Origin: Planctomycetota bacterium | Lineage (GTDB): Bacteria; Planctomycetota; Planctomycetia; Pirellulales; Pirellulaceae | Assembly (NCBI GenBank): GCA_029979005.1 | Contig: JAPOIJ010000006.1 | Coordinates: 1-62,680 of the forward strand | Length of the DNA: 62,680 nt | Direction of reading: 5' to 3' | Shown: positions 37,925 to 46,390 of the stretch, piece after piece | How the letters are laid out: each line of letters starts with the position of its first letter | Numbering within the stretch: the stretch's first letter is position 1 | Program-made: the position numbers and the translations under genes | The notes under the pieces: generated by a model | The model's database searches: none | Seen by the model: only the letters and a program-made list of their open reading frames with translations | Told to the model about the DNA's origin: nothing

Positions 37925-38899
37925 CTATTTCTTGCGTAACACCAAGACAGTCTGCCGAACATGATGCCCAGGAAGGATTTCTTCTATCTCAAAAAACCGC
38001 CCCCATACCTGTTGCAAATAATTATTCGAATGAAAGACTTGAGCTCGATAAGGACCGGACTGAGAAAACCGGTAAACCGTTCTCGTATCCGGTAGCGGGC
38101 CCTGCAAGGCTTCGCGAACCGTTGGGTCAATACGTAACATCGATTGAACGAGTCGATTCTTTTCATTATCGACCTCATCGCGAATTAAATCCCATGTGTC
38201 TTCATTGTGAACCGTTATATAGGCGAGTCCGTCATCAGACATGATGCGGCGTAACTCAGCTAACCAACAAGTTTCAAAAGTATCAATATGAGTGAAGACA
38301 GAAAAAGCCGAGATCACATCGATTGACTTATCGGGAATCGGTAGTGTTGGAATGCAATGATTAAAAATCGGTTTTACCGTATGCGGCATATTTTCATAAA
38401 GCCAGCGAACATGCCGGGCATTAATGTCACTACCCCAAATCTCAGGAATTTCCGTCTGTGCTGCATAATGGCGAATCAATCTTCCCGATGCACATCCAAA
38501 ATCTAACACCGCTTTGGGATTTATTGAGTACTTATTAACAGCTGCCATGATTTTCAGGTAATCCTCAAAACCACTAAACCAATAGACTCCGTCAAAACCT
38601 GGCGAGTAGCCTTCACGATCTTCAGCGCACGGAATTGGGTAAGTGTCCCGAGCTACATACTCGCTGATGTCAGTTGTCCCAAGCAAGGATTCGATTGCGC
38701 TTAACCGGTTGGGATTTTCAAATGCCGATGATTCCAACTCGCTGGGAGAATCTAAATTCTCAAAAGGCTTGGTGTCTAACGTATTGCGAGATATATCCTC
38801 CTCCCACGCTACGGGACGACTTCCCTGAAGCCTAAGGGTAATCAATTCGTTAATTTCTTCGGTAGAAAGATTCTGCTTGGATTCTTTTGATTTCAGCAT
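37925..38899 (-). CDS. SAM-dependent class I methyltransferase
   Basis: The start is set at ATG 38899, giving 324 residues. An in-frame opening further upstream (39007) would add a hydrophobic stretch overlapping csrA and is not favoured. The methyltransferase core has motif I AVLDFGCASGRLIRHYAAQ, motif II WGSDINARHVRWL, and DKSIDVISAFSVFTHID with the downstream ELRRIMSDDGLAYITVHNE. This is the layout of the family that methylates sugars or small metabolites. The N-terminal 100 residues are not recognised. It lies near, but separate from, the polysaccharide cluster, so a role in modifying glycans is possible but unproved. Confidence 0.85.
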   Translation of the reverse strand: MLKSKESKQNLSTEEINELITLRLQGSRPVAWEEDISRNTLDTKPFENLDSPSELESSAFENPNRLSAIESLLGTTDISEYVARDTYPIPCAEDREGYSPGFDGVYWFSGFEDYLKIMAAVNKYSINPKAVLDFGCASGRLIRHYAAQTEIPEIWGSDINARHVRWLYENMPHTVKPIFNHCIPTLPIPDKSIDVISAFSVFTHIDTFETCWLAELRRIMSDDGLAYITVHNEDTWDLIRDEVDNEKNRLVQSMLRIDPTVREALQGPLPDTRTVYRFSQSGPYRAQVFHSNNYLQQVWGRFFEIEEILPGHHVRQTVLVLRKK

Positions 38900-38987
38900 T
38901 TCTAAACTGCCTTGGGGCTTACGCAGATGTGAAATTTGGCATAGATGAACAAAGAATCCTAGCCAATTAAACAAGCAAAATGCAACC

Positions 38988-39278
38988 TCAATCATCCACC
39001 GCAACAAAAGGATTGGGCAATTGCCTCAATTCGTCTGAATAATTTGAACAAACCGCTACTTCGACGCGTGGACTTTGATTGCGCTGACACCCATTTTCAA
39101 TAGCGCACTCCACCGATTCATCAAGAGTTGAAAACGACACCTCTCCACAACGCACGTCGATGGAATTGGGAGAACGGATACCAAGCCGAACCGAATCGGT
39201 ATCCGCATTCAAAATTTCAAACTCAATGCATCCGTCAATTACGAACGTCTCTTTGTTCTTACGACTAAGCACCGGCAT
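38988..39278 (-). CDS. csrA: CsrA-family RNA-binding regulator with C-terminal extension
   Basis: 96 residues. ATG 39278 is chosen because GGAG lies 7 nt upstream and the protein then starts at the CsrA signature MPVLSRKNKETFVIDGCIEF. The RNA-binding residues Leu4 and Arg6 and the central VRLGIRSPNSIDVRCGEV are present. CsrA proteins of 60-70 residues bind GGA in hairpin loops of mRNA leaders to control translation. This one has an additional C-terminal stretch of about 40 residues rich in Glu, Ser and Cys, which is unusual for the family. It is next to a methyltransferase gene, not to flagellar genes, and divergent from the DUF11 pair. Confidence 0.85.
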   Translation of the reverse strand: MPVLSRKNKETFVIDGCIEFEILNADTDSVRLGIRSPNSIDVRCGEVSFSTLDESVECAIENGCQRNQSPRVEVAVCSNYSDELRQLPNPFVAVDD

Positions 39279-39693
39279 TTCATCGCTCCTGTTCTGGATC
39301 AAATAAGCGCCATCCAAAGATAGCTAAAACTCTGTTCCAAAGTTCAGTCCGGAAAGCCAGGTAGACCTGACAGGGTTCTGGAAGAGAAACAACTTTCTCT
39401 AATTACCATTTTGTCCGGGTTCTGAATTAGTATCGCAACTCCCTCGACACGTTCGGTCACCCACCCAAAGGAATTATCAAAATCTGTTGTATCTCCACTG
39501 GACCCCTCAGAATGCTAGCGGTTTGTATTAAACTTTGCGGATTTTGAGGATAACTCTGCCTCCGTTTTCGTTCTCCGGTGGGGATGTATCGGTTTTACTG
39601 AGTGGACGGTTCCGTTTGTTCCGATTGTCAGAATTGTACACCCCGATCAAACGGGGCAGGTTTCCGCTGTTTGCGTTTCAAAGTACGGTTTTC
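39279..39693. other. Divergent intergenic region, csrA / DUF11 gene
   Basis: This 415-nt region has csrA starting on one side and the first DUF11-like gene on the other. A plus-strand in-frame extension of the DUF11 gene reaches back to a TTG at 39535, but it encodes no signal peptide and looks non-coding. No RNA gene was recognised. Promoters for both directions must be here. Confidence 0.4.
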
Positions 39694-40605
39694 ATGGCAC
39701 GCTTTACCCTTTCAATCTTGTTTTCCTTACTCGCTGCGGGTCTCTGCGATCTGTCGTATGGACAGGACGTGAAGCAACTCAACGGTCTCCCTATGGCAGC
39801 GGAAGACCAAGTCACCGAACGACTGGAACAGACTCCACAACCAAAGACCATCTCAAACGCCTTCACACGTTCAGCATCCGTTGATTCGCCGCATGCTTCG
39901 GATATCGAAACGCGTGTCGAAACCTCCCAACCAACTGCTCGCGAACATGCGAGAGCCTACTACGAACCCGACGCGACCTACTCTAATCCGGGCCTCAAGC
40001 CGTTACTCAGCCCGTTCCCTCGAACGCGTTCACCCCGCCCGATTGGTAGGTTCGATCACAAAGCTAAACCGGAAATCGTTAGCAACCTAGATTTCGAATT
40101 TGGCACTGTTATGACGTTCCCAGCCGTCACGGGAGAAACGGCCAGCTTCAGCAATCAATCGAGTTTCAACCTGGCTTCAACCCCCCTCCATCGATCTTCG
40201 GACGCGGTTGAAACAAAAGTAATTGAAATTTCAGCCGACTCTCCGACCATGCTACTGCCCAATCAACCTAACCTTTTTGAAATCAAGGTTCGAAATTCCT
40301 CTGCACATAACGCGACTAATATCATTGTTCAAATGCAAATTTCCAAGAATTTTAGGTTAACTGGATTTGATCGCGTGAGCTGGATCGATGAGACGCAAAG
40401 AACAGTCTCTTGGAAAATCGACAACCTGAGTCGTGAATCGGAAACGGTTATTCGATTTCGTGCTCAGTCCAACGCAATCAGTCGAGAAACGCACCTGATT
40501 ACAGCAGGGATGGAAAATCAATTTCAGGGAAAATGTGAGCTTGTGACTGAGGTAGTCACACCGATCGATGAGAAGCCCCGTAAAAACGCCATTCGCAACA
40601 ACTAA
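39694..40605 (+). CDS. Secreted DUF11-like protein, 303 aa
   Basis: ATG 39694 is followed by a clear signal peptide (ARFTLSILFSLLAAGLCDLS, cleavage after YG-Q). The first 150 residues are Pro/Ser/Thr-rich. Residues about 190-290 form a DUF11-type beta-sandwich (LFEIKVRNSSAHNATNIIVQ, then VSWKIDNLSRESETVIRFRA), a fold found in cell-surface proteins of planctomycetes and other bacteria. The next gene, 54 nt downstream, encodes a second protein of the same kind, so the two may be co-expressed and act at the cell surface. The molecular role is unknown. Confidence 0.7.
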   Translation: MARFTLSILFSLLAAGLCDLSYGQDVKQLNGLPMAAEDQVTERLEQTPQPKTISNAFTRSASVDSPHASDIETRVETSQPTAREHARAYYEPDATYSNPGLKPLLSPFPRTRSPRPIGRFDHKAKPEIVSNLDFEFGTVMTFPAVTGETASFSNQSSFNLASTPLHRSSDAVETKVIEISADSPTMLLPNQPNLFEIKVRNSSAHNATNIIVQMQISKNFRLTGFDRVSWIDETQRTVSWKIDNLSRESETVIRFRAQSNAISRETHLITAGMENQFQGKCELVTEVVTPIDEKPRKNAIRNN

Positions 40606-40659
40606 TTATTTTCAAAAACTGAATTTCAATTCCATCTTACTGGAACTGTGGAAATTAAA

Positions 40660-42192
40660 ATGTCAAAGTGGACGAAACCTCTTGCACTCACCCTTGTATC
40701 GGCCTGCTTCACCCTAGCCGGTTCGCCCCCCAACAGTGCTTTTGCTCAGTCTCCGAACACGGCGGTCTTATTGACCGGTGCAACCGAATCTCTGCCCAAA
40801 GAAGAAGCGGGTACAACAGCGAAGCTTATCCATATTTCACCCGCCAATGATCCCAAGACAGCTCCTTCCAAGCCACATCACGTTGTCAATCATCTTGCCA
40901 ACTTCAATGAGACAACAACGGCCCCGACGACTGTAGCGAGCCTTCCACCAAGCGAACCAATTGCTGCCCCAAAAACGACTCCGCTACCCACCAGACCCAA
41001 GACTGCGTTACCTACAGTTATTGTCCGTCCACCCGCGGAAGGATTTTTCGAAGGGGACGGTGTTTTAGTTGACGTGGACCGGACAGGCGAGAATTCAGCC
41101 GATGAGTTCGCAGTAAAGCTTCGCGTTCCACACTCAGTTAAAATCATTGAAGTGACACCGATTCAAAATGGTTCAGTGGCCCAGAATTACAAAATTCGAC
41201 TAACTCAAAAACCCGACGAGCGTCACATCACTTCCGAAATTACTCAATTACTTGAAAAGACACCGGGGGAGCTTGTCTCCAATCAAATCAGTGACGTATC
41301 GCCAAAGCCGATGGAAACCAGCCCTGGATTCCAGCGAAACCCCTTCTTTAATACGCAGGCTCCCCCTCCAATGAGACGAATGGGGAACGAACGAACTGCC
41401 AAAGCACAAGTTACCGAACTTACAGATAGCGTTCGGGAAAGGGAACCCACTGTCGCTCAAACCATTTCCGTCAAAACAGCAACCAAGCCGTCAGCAAGTC
41501 CGAAACAGCGGGCAACTCAAACGGTTTCTCCGGCTGCCTCGGTTTTGACCAAAGAAAGTGCTGCCCTGTTAAGCGAATCGAAAACTGAATTGAACTTCAC
41601 GCAGTATGCAACTCCCACTCTGGCCGAGCCTGCCCCAGCCGAAGTTAGTAAACCAAATACAGTTCCGCCGATCGTTTCTTCGAGCCAGGCAAACTCAGCC
41701 GAACAAGCGATCTACAAAGCGGCTTCTGGTAAAGCAAAATCCTTTGAAATGCTCGAGGGCGTTGTATTCAACTCTGCCGACTCAGCCATGCCCAGTCAGG
41801 TTCGAGTAGATTCAAAACTGGTAGGTCCGGAGACAATGGGCTTGAACGATGTTTGTGAGTTCCAACTGGAACTTCACAACCCTAGTAACGTTCCGGAAGA
41901 AAATCTAAGTATTCAAATCACGCTTCCTCTTGGTCTTGAATTCCCATCGAATGACGATATTTCTCGAAACGGCACGCAAACTCAAACTTGGAATCTGCCT
42001 AGACTCGCTGCACAAGAAACACAGATCATTCAATATTTGGTAAAATCAACGTCAGAGGGCTCCAAGACACAAAAACTATGGATTAGTTCGAAGGGGAATG
42101 CTCCTCGGGCTCGCCAGATCGACACGATCGTAGATCTAGAATTTGAAACCGAAGACGCTCCGATGCTTCCTTTTGAATCTGAAATCGAATAG
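40660..42192 (+). CDS. Secreted DUF11-like protein, 510 aa
   Basis: The start is ATG 40660; an in-frame GTG at 40648 is possible but would precede the signal peptide by four residues. The signal peptide runs LALTLVSACFTLAGS to SAFAQ. A long Pro/Thr/Ser-rich region (about 40-330) follows and contains an interval resembling a second repeat, VRPPAEGFFEGDGVLVDVDR. The C-terminal DUF11 domain is at about 380-490: DVCEFQLELHNPSNVPEENL, then SIQITLPLGLEFPS. It is probably exported and anchored outside the cell. It ends at a terminator hairpin at 42234-42253. Confidence 0.72.
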   Translation: MSKWTKPLALTLVSACFTLAGSPPNSAFAQSPNTAVLLTGATESLPKEEAGTTAKLIHISPANDPKTAPSKPHHVVNHLANFNETTTAPTTVASLPPSEPIAAPKTTPLPTRPKTALPTVIVRPPAEGFFEGDGVLVDVDRTGENSADEFAVKLRVPHSVKIIEVTPIQNGSVAQNYKIRLTQKPDERHITSEITQLLEKTPGELVSNQISDVSPKPMETSPGFQRNPFFNTQAPPPMRRMGNERTAKAQVTELTDSVREREPTVAQTISVKTATKPSASPKQRATQTVSPAASVLTKESAALLSESKTELNFTQYATPTLAEPAPAEVSKPNTVPPIVSSSQANSAEQAIYKAASGKAKSFEMLEGVVFNSADSAMPSQVRVDSKLVGPETMGLNDVCEFQLELHNPSNVPEENLSIQITLPLGLEFPSNDDISRNGTQTQTWNLPRLAAQETQIIQYLVKSTSEGSKTQKLWISSKGNAPRARQIDTIVDLEFETEDAPMLPFESEIE

Positions 42193-42233
42193 CCTTTCGA
42201 CGCAGCCAACATCTCCTCACAGCCATGAAAAAC

Positions 42234-42253
42234 GGCTGGCAAGCCATTTTTTT
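42234..42253 (+). terminator. Short intrinsic terminator after the DUF11 gene pair
   Basis: GGCT (42234-42237) pairs with AGCC (42242-42245) around GGCA, followed by A and seven T residues. The stem is only 4 bp, so efficiency may be modest. Confidence 0.6.
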
Positions 42254-42446
42254 GCAATGCTCACCTGTTAAGGACTCTTTCTACACTTCTAATCGGCAGT
42301 CGTGAAAGTGAGGACGATTAGAGAACGCTTTACCACTCAAGGTTTGGATTGACGCTTTAGGGGTTGATGATTTCGAACCATCGGCAACTAATATAGTTAA
42401 CGCGTATCACTCCGGCCAAACAACTCGCAACCTTTGCTGATCAAAC

Positions 42447-45400
42447 GTGGACTCTCCAATCCATTCTCTCGAAACTCAAATATCTTCCGCGATGTTGCGC
42501 GATCAGTTTCGACTAAAGCGTGAACTTCAAAGACTCCGAAGTGCAAAACTTGCCGACAAAGACAATCAAGCGGCATTGGAATCGTTGCGTGAAAAACTTG
42601 ACCGTTCCATCGCCAAACGACGTAGTCGAGAAGAAAATTTACCAGAAACTAATATCGACTCAACGCTACCGATCTTCGAACGTCGCGATGAGATCATCGA
42701 AACCATACAGAAGAATCAAGTCGTTATCATCAGCGGCGAAACCGGAAGCGGAAAATCGACGCAACTGCCGCTGATGTGTCTTCAAGCCGGGTTTGGAACG
42801 GGCGGAATCATTGGACACACCCAACCCCGTCGAATCGCTGCACGAGGCGTTGCATCACGCATCGCACATCAGATCAAGCGTCCTCTCGGAGAGGAGGTTG
42901 GATTCAAAATTCGATTCGCAGATCAAACACAAGATCGAACTTACATTAAATTAATGACCGATGGAATTCTCTTAGCGGAGACGCAAAGTGATCGGTTTCT
43001 TGAACAATACAGTCTGATCATTGTCGATGAAGCTCACGAACGCTCCTTGAATATCGATTTTTTGCTTGGTTATTTAAAGAAGGTTCTCACCAAACGAAAA
43101 GATCTCCGTCTGATCATTACCTCCGCGACCATCGACACTCAGCGGTTTGCCGACCACTTTACTCAAACAGCAGATCATCCGGTTCCAATTATTTCGGTGG
43201 AGGGCAGGACTTTCCCAGTCGAAATCCGCTACCAGCCTCCCGAAGAAGCGAGTGATCTTGGCCGGGAAAAAACTGAAATCGAAGAGCATACGGTGCGCGT
43301 ATGTCGCGAAGTAGCTTCTCTGGACGACGGAGACATGCTCGTTTTTTTACCAACAGAAGGGGACATCCGTTCGCTCAATAAAAAACTTCGAGCGGCACAT
43401 TTACCTGGTCGCCAAACTGAAATTCTTCCTCTTTACGCGCGGCTTTCAACCGACCAACAGAATCAAATCTTTCAACCCGGAAAAAAAAGACGCATTGTTC
43501 TTGCAACTAACGTGGCTGAATCATCAATCACCGTACCCCGCATTCGCTATGTGATTGATTCCGGAACCGCGAGGATGAGTTTTTATGCTCCGCGAAGTAA
43601 AGTTCAGCGATTGCCGATCCAAGCAGTATCGCAAGCCTCAGCTAATCAAAGGGCAGGGCGGTGCGGAAGAATTGGGCCGGGAATCTGCGTTCGTTTGTAT
43701 AGCCAAGAGGACTATGAAGCTCGGCCGCATTTCACCACGCCTGAAATCAGACGCACCAATCTTGCATCGGTAATTCTTCAAACGCTCGCGCTCAAACTTG
43801 GAAAGATCGACGAATTTCCATTTCTTGATCCACCCCGAATCGAAGCAATCCGTGACGGATTCAAAACACTGTTCGAATTGGGGGCAGTCAACGAGCGACG
43901 CCAACTAACACCGCTTGGACGGTCGCTTGCCCGGATGCCGGTCGACCCCAGAATCGGAAGGATGATTTTTGCAGCCGACGATGAAAATTGCCTAAGTGAG
44001 ATCCTGATTATTGCCGCGGCATTAGAGATTCAAGATCCGCGTGTTCGCCCTCCGGAAAGACGCCAAGCGGCCGACACACAACACGAAAAATTCCGGAATG
44101 AAAAGAGTGACTTCCTCAGCCTCTTGAAGCTCTGGGATTATTTTCACCAACTCAAAGAGGATCTTTCCCGTGCGAAACTAAAACTAGCGTGCCAACAGAA
44201 TTTCTTGTCCTACTCACTGATGCGGCAGTGGCAGGACATTCACCGCCAACTTCGGTCAATGGCCAGCGACCAGAACTTGAAAACTCGCGCTCGCAAAGAC
44301 GACTACAATGCGATTCACCGAAGCCTATTATCCGGATTACTTTCCGGAGTTGCTCTCGCAGGCGATCGTCACGAGTACACAGGGGCGGGGAACATTAAAT
44401 TTCATCTGTGGCCGGGGTCAGGGATTTTCGAGTCGAAACCCCAATGGATCGTTGCGGCGGAAGTCGTGGAAACCTCTCGCCGATACGGTAGAACAATTGC
44501 TAAGATCTCACCCGAGTGGATCGAGCCATTAGCAGAGCATCTCGTCAAGCGACGCTACTCCGACCCTCACTGGAGCAAAAAAAAGCAAACAGTTCTCGCC
44601 TCCGAACATGTCACACTCTTCGGACTTCCCATTGTCGCCGGCCGACTGAAAAACTACACGAAAATTGATCCGGAATTGTCTCGAGATCTGTTCATCGAGC
44701 GTGGACTGGTGGGCAACGAATTTGAGGATTCTCAAAATTTCTATCAGCACAATCAATGGCTGCTTGAGGAAGTAAAATCCGAGGCTGCCAAAACGCGTGA
44801 CCGCAATTTAATTGTTGACAACGACGATCTCATTAATTTTTATCAAGAAAAATTACCCGAATCAGTTGTCGACAGATTCAGTTTAAAGCGGGCAATTAAA
44901 AATTCGCCGGAACTCGATCAACGCCTGCGAATGACACGGGCGGACTTGCTTCCCTCTTCTGAAATCACCGATGTCGGGCAACAATTTCCAGATCAGGTGC
45001 AAGTCGGATCGATGCAAATCCCCATTCAATACCGGTTCTCGCCAGGAGCCAAAGATGATGGGGCAACGATCAAACTTCCTCTCGAAGGAGTTGGCCAGCT
45101 CGATGATGCTCAAACTGGATGGTTGATTCCAGGCCTGCTTGAAACTCGAATAATTTCTCTAATTCGAAGCTTACCAAAATCGGTACGTCGCAATCTCGTT
45201 CCTGCCCCAGACACGGCCCACAGAGTAGCAAAAGAAATCAATTTTGGGCAGGGAATCTTCCTCAATGCTGTCGCGCAGGAACTGTCAAAAATTGGCGGAA
45301 TTCCCATTTCTTCCGAGATGTTTAAAACTGACAAAATGGAAGACCATCTAAAAGTAAACATGCAAGTTTTAGACGAGGCTGGAGAGGTTGTCGCGGAAGG

Positions 45401-46349
45401 TCGGTCCATCGCCGAAATTCGCGAACAACTCGGTGATGAGTACAAGAGTAACATTGTTGAAATTGAAGATTCCAACTGGAATCGTGATGGGCTTCAGGAC
45501 TGGTGCTGGCAAGATTTCCCAAAGGAAATCACCATTCAACGGGGAGCGACAAAGTTAGCATCTTACCCAGCTATTTTAGATCAAAAAGACGGCGTTGGTT
45601 TACGGCTTACTGACTCAACCAATGCCAGTGACAGAACCACGCGTCAAGGACTCGTACGGCTCTTTCGAATCACCAACCGAAAGTCGATAAAATCACAAGT
45701 GAATTGGCTACCCGATTTAAACCGGCACGCCGTCCCACTGTCAAAGATCATACCCGCCGGCGAATTAAACAATCAGTTATCTGACTTGATAGCCCGAATA
45801 GCATTTGTTGACCGGAACAAAATTCCAAGATCCCGAGTGGAATTTGATACGCTTCAGTCAAACGCCGTTGAGCGAATCAGTATTGCCAGTCAAAGTGTTG
45901 CCAAATGGCTACCCAAACTCGCAGATGCCGTCCATGAGCTGCACTTAAAGTTGGAGAGTAGATCTTCTCGGTACACCGAGACACAAAACGATATTTCATC
46001 GCAAGTCAACGAATTGAAGGCTGGCGGTTTTCTTTCAGAAACACCATGGCCGTGGCTTGAACAATACCCTCGTTATTTCGAGGCGATGAGCTATCGACTG
46101 GAAAAACTCGATTCGACTTCAACCGAAAAAGACCACGCAAATACAAAGGAAATTGCCCATCACTGGGAACGCTACCAAGCCGAGACCGCGCTGCACTTGA
46201 ACCACGGCATTGTGGATCCAGAACTGGAAACGTACAGGTGGATGATCGAAGAGCTAAGAGTCTCTCTGTTTGCTCAACCCCTCGGAACCATCGTGAAAAT
46301 TTCACCGCAGCGAATGGAAAAACAATGGAGTCGCGTCAGACACACTTGA
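42447..46349 (+). CDS. hrpA: ATP-dependent RNA helicase HrpA
   Basis: A DEAH-box helicase of 1300 residues, the HrpA length. Motifs: IISGETGSGKSTQLPLMCLQ (I), HTQPRRIAARGVASRIA (Ia), IIVDEAHERSLNIDFLLGYL (II), ITSATIDTQRFADHF (III), VVLATN-like ATNVAESSITVPRIRYVIDSG (V), then QRAGRCGRIGPGICVRLYS (VI). The HA2/OB region continues to about 620. The long C-terminal half (about 630-1300) is the HrpA-specific DUF3418 region. It acts in RNA metabolism and collided-ribosome processing in E. coli. GTG 42447 is the annotated start; ATG 42492 is a possible alternative. It is not visibly in an operon. Confidence 0.95.
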   Translation: MDSPIHSLETQISSAMLRDQFRLKRELQRLRSAKLADKDNQAALESLREKLDRSIAKRRSREENLPETNIDSTLPIFERRDEIIETIQKNQVVIISGETGSGKSTQLPLMCLQAGFGTGGIIGHTQPRRIAARGVASRIAHQIKRPLGEEVGFKIRFADQTQDRTYIKLMTDGILLAETQSDRFLEQYSLIIVDEAHERSLNIDFLLGYLKKVLTKRKDLRLIITSATIDTQRFADHFTQTADHPVPIISVEGRTFPVEIRYQPPEEASDLGREKTEIEEHTVRVCREVASLDDGDMLVFLPTEGDIRSLNKKLRAAHLPGRQTEILPLYARLSTDQQNQIFQPGKKRRIVLATNVAESSITVPRIRYVIDSGTARMSFYAPRSKVQRLPIQAVSQASANQRAGRCGRIGPGICVRLYSQEDYEARPHFTTPEIRRTNLASVILQTLALKLGKIDEFPFLDPPRIEAIRDGFKTLFELGAVNERRQLTPLGRSLARMPVDPRIGRMIFAADDENCLSEILIIAAALEIQDPRVRPPERRQAADTQHEKFRNEKSDFLSLLKLWDYFHQLKEDLSRAKLKLACQQNFLSYSLMRQWQDIHRQLRSMASDQNLKTRARKDDYNAIHRSLLSGLLSGVALAGDRHEYTGAGNIKFHLWPGSGIFESKPQWIVAAEVVETSRRYGRTIAKISPEWIEPLAEHLVKRRYSDPHWSKKKQTVLASEHVTLFGLPIVAGRLKNYTKIDPELSRDLFIERGLVGNEFEDSQNFYQHNQWLLEEVKSEAAKTRDRNLIVDNDDLINFYQEKLPESVVDRFSLKRAIKNSPELDQRLRMTRADLLPSSEITDVGQQFPDQVQVGSMQIPIQYRFSPGAKDDGATIKLPLEGVGQLDDAQTGWLIPGLLETRIISLIRSLPKSVRRNLVPAPDTAHRVAKEINFGQGIFLNAVAQELSKIGGIPISSEMFKTDKMEDHLKVNMQVLDEAGEVVAEGRSIAEIREQLGDEYKSNIVEIEDSNWNRDGLQDWCWQDFPKEITIQRGATKLASYPAILDQKDGVGLRLTDSTNASDRTTRQGLVRLFRITNRKSIKSQVNWLPDLNRHAVPLSKIIPAGELNNQLSDLIARIAFVDRNKIPRSRVEFDTLQSNAVERISIASQSVAKWLPKLADAVHELHLKLESRSSRYTETQNDISSQVNELKAGGFLSETPWPWLEQYPRYFEAMSYRLEKLDSTSTEKDHANTKEIAHHWERYQAETALHLNHGIVDPELETYRWMIEELRVSLFAQPLGTIVKISPQRMEKQWSRVRHT

Positions 46350-46390
46350 TAAAAGTCAAATCGCCGAGATATGAAATTTAACAAGCACCA

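Noticed and set aside
39535-39693. N-terminal extension of the first DUF11 protein
   Set aside because: The signal peptide begins at ATG 39694. The upstream part would place 53 residues before it.
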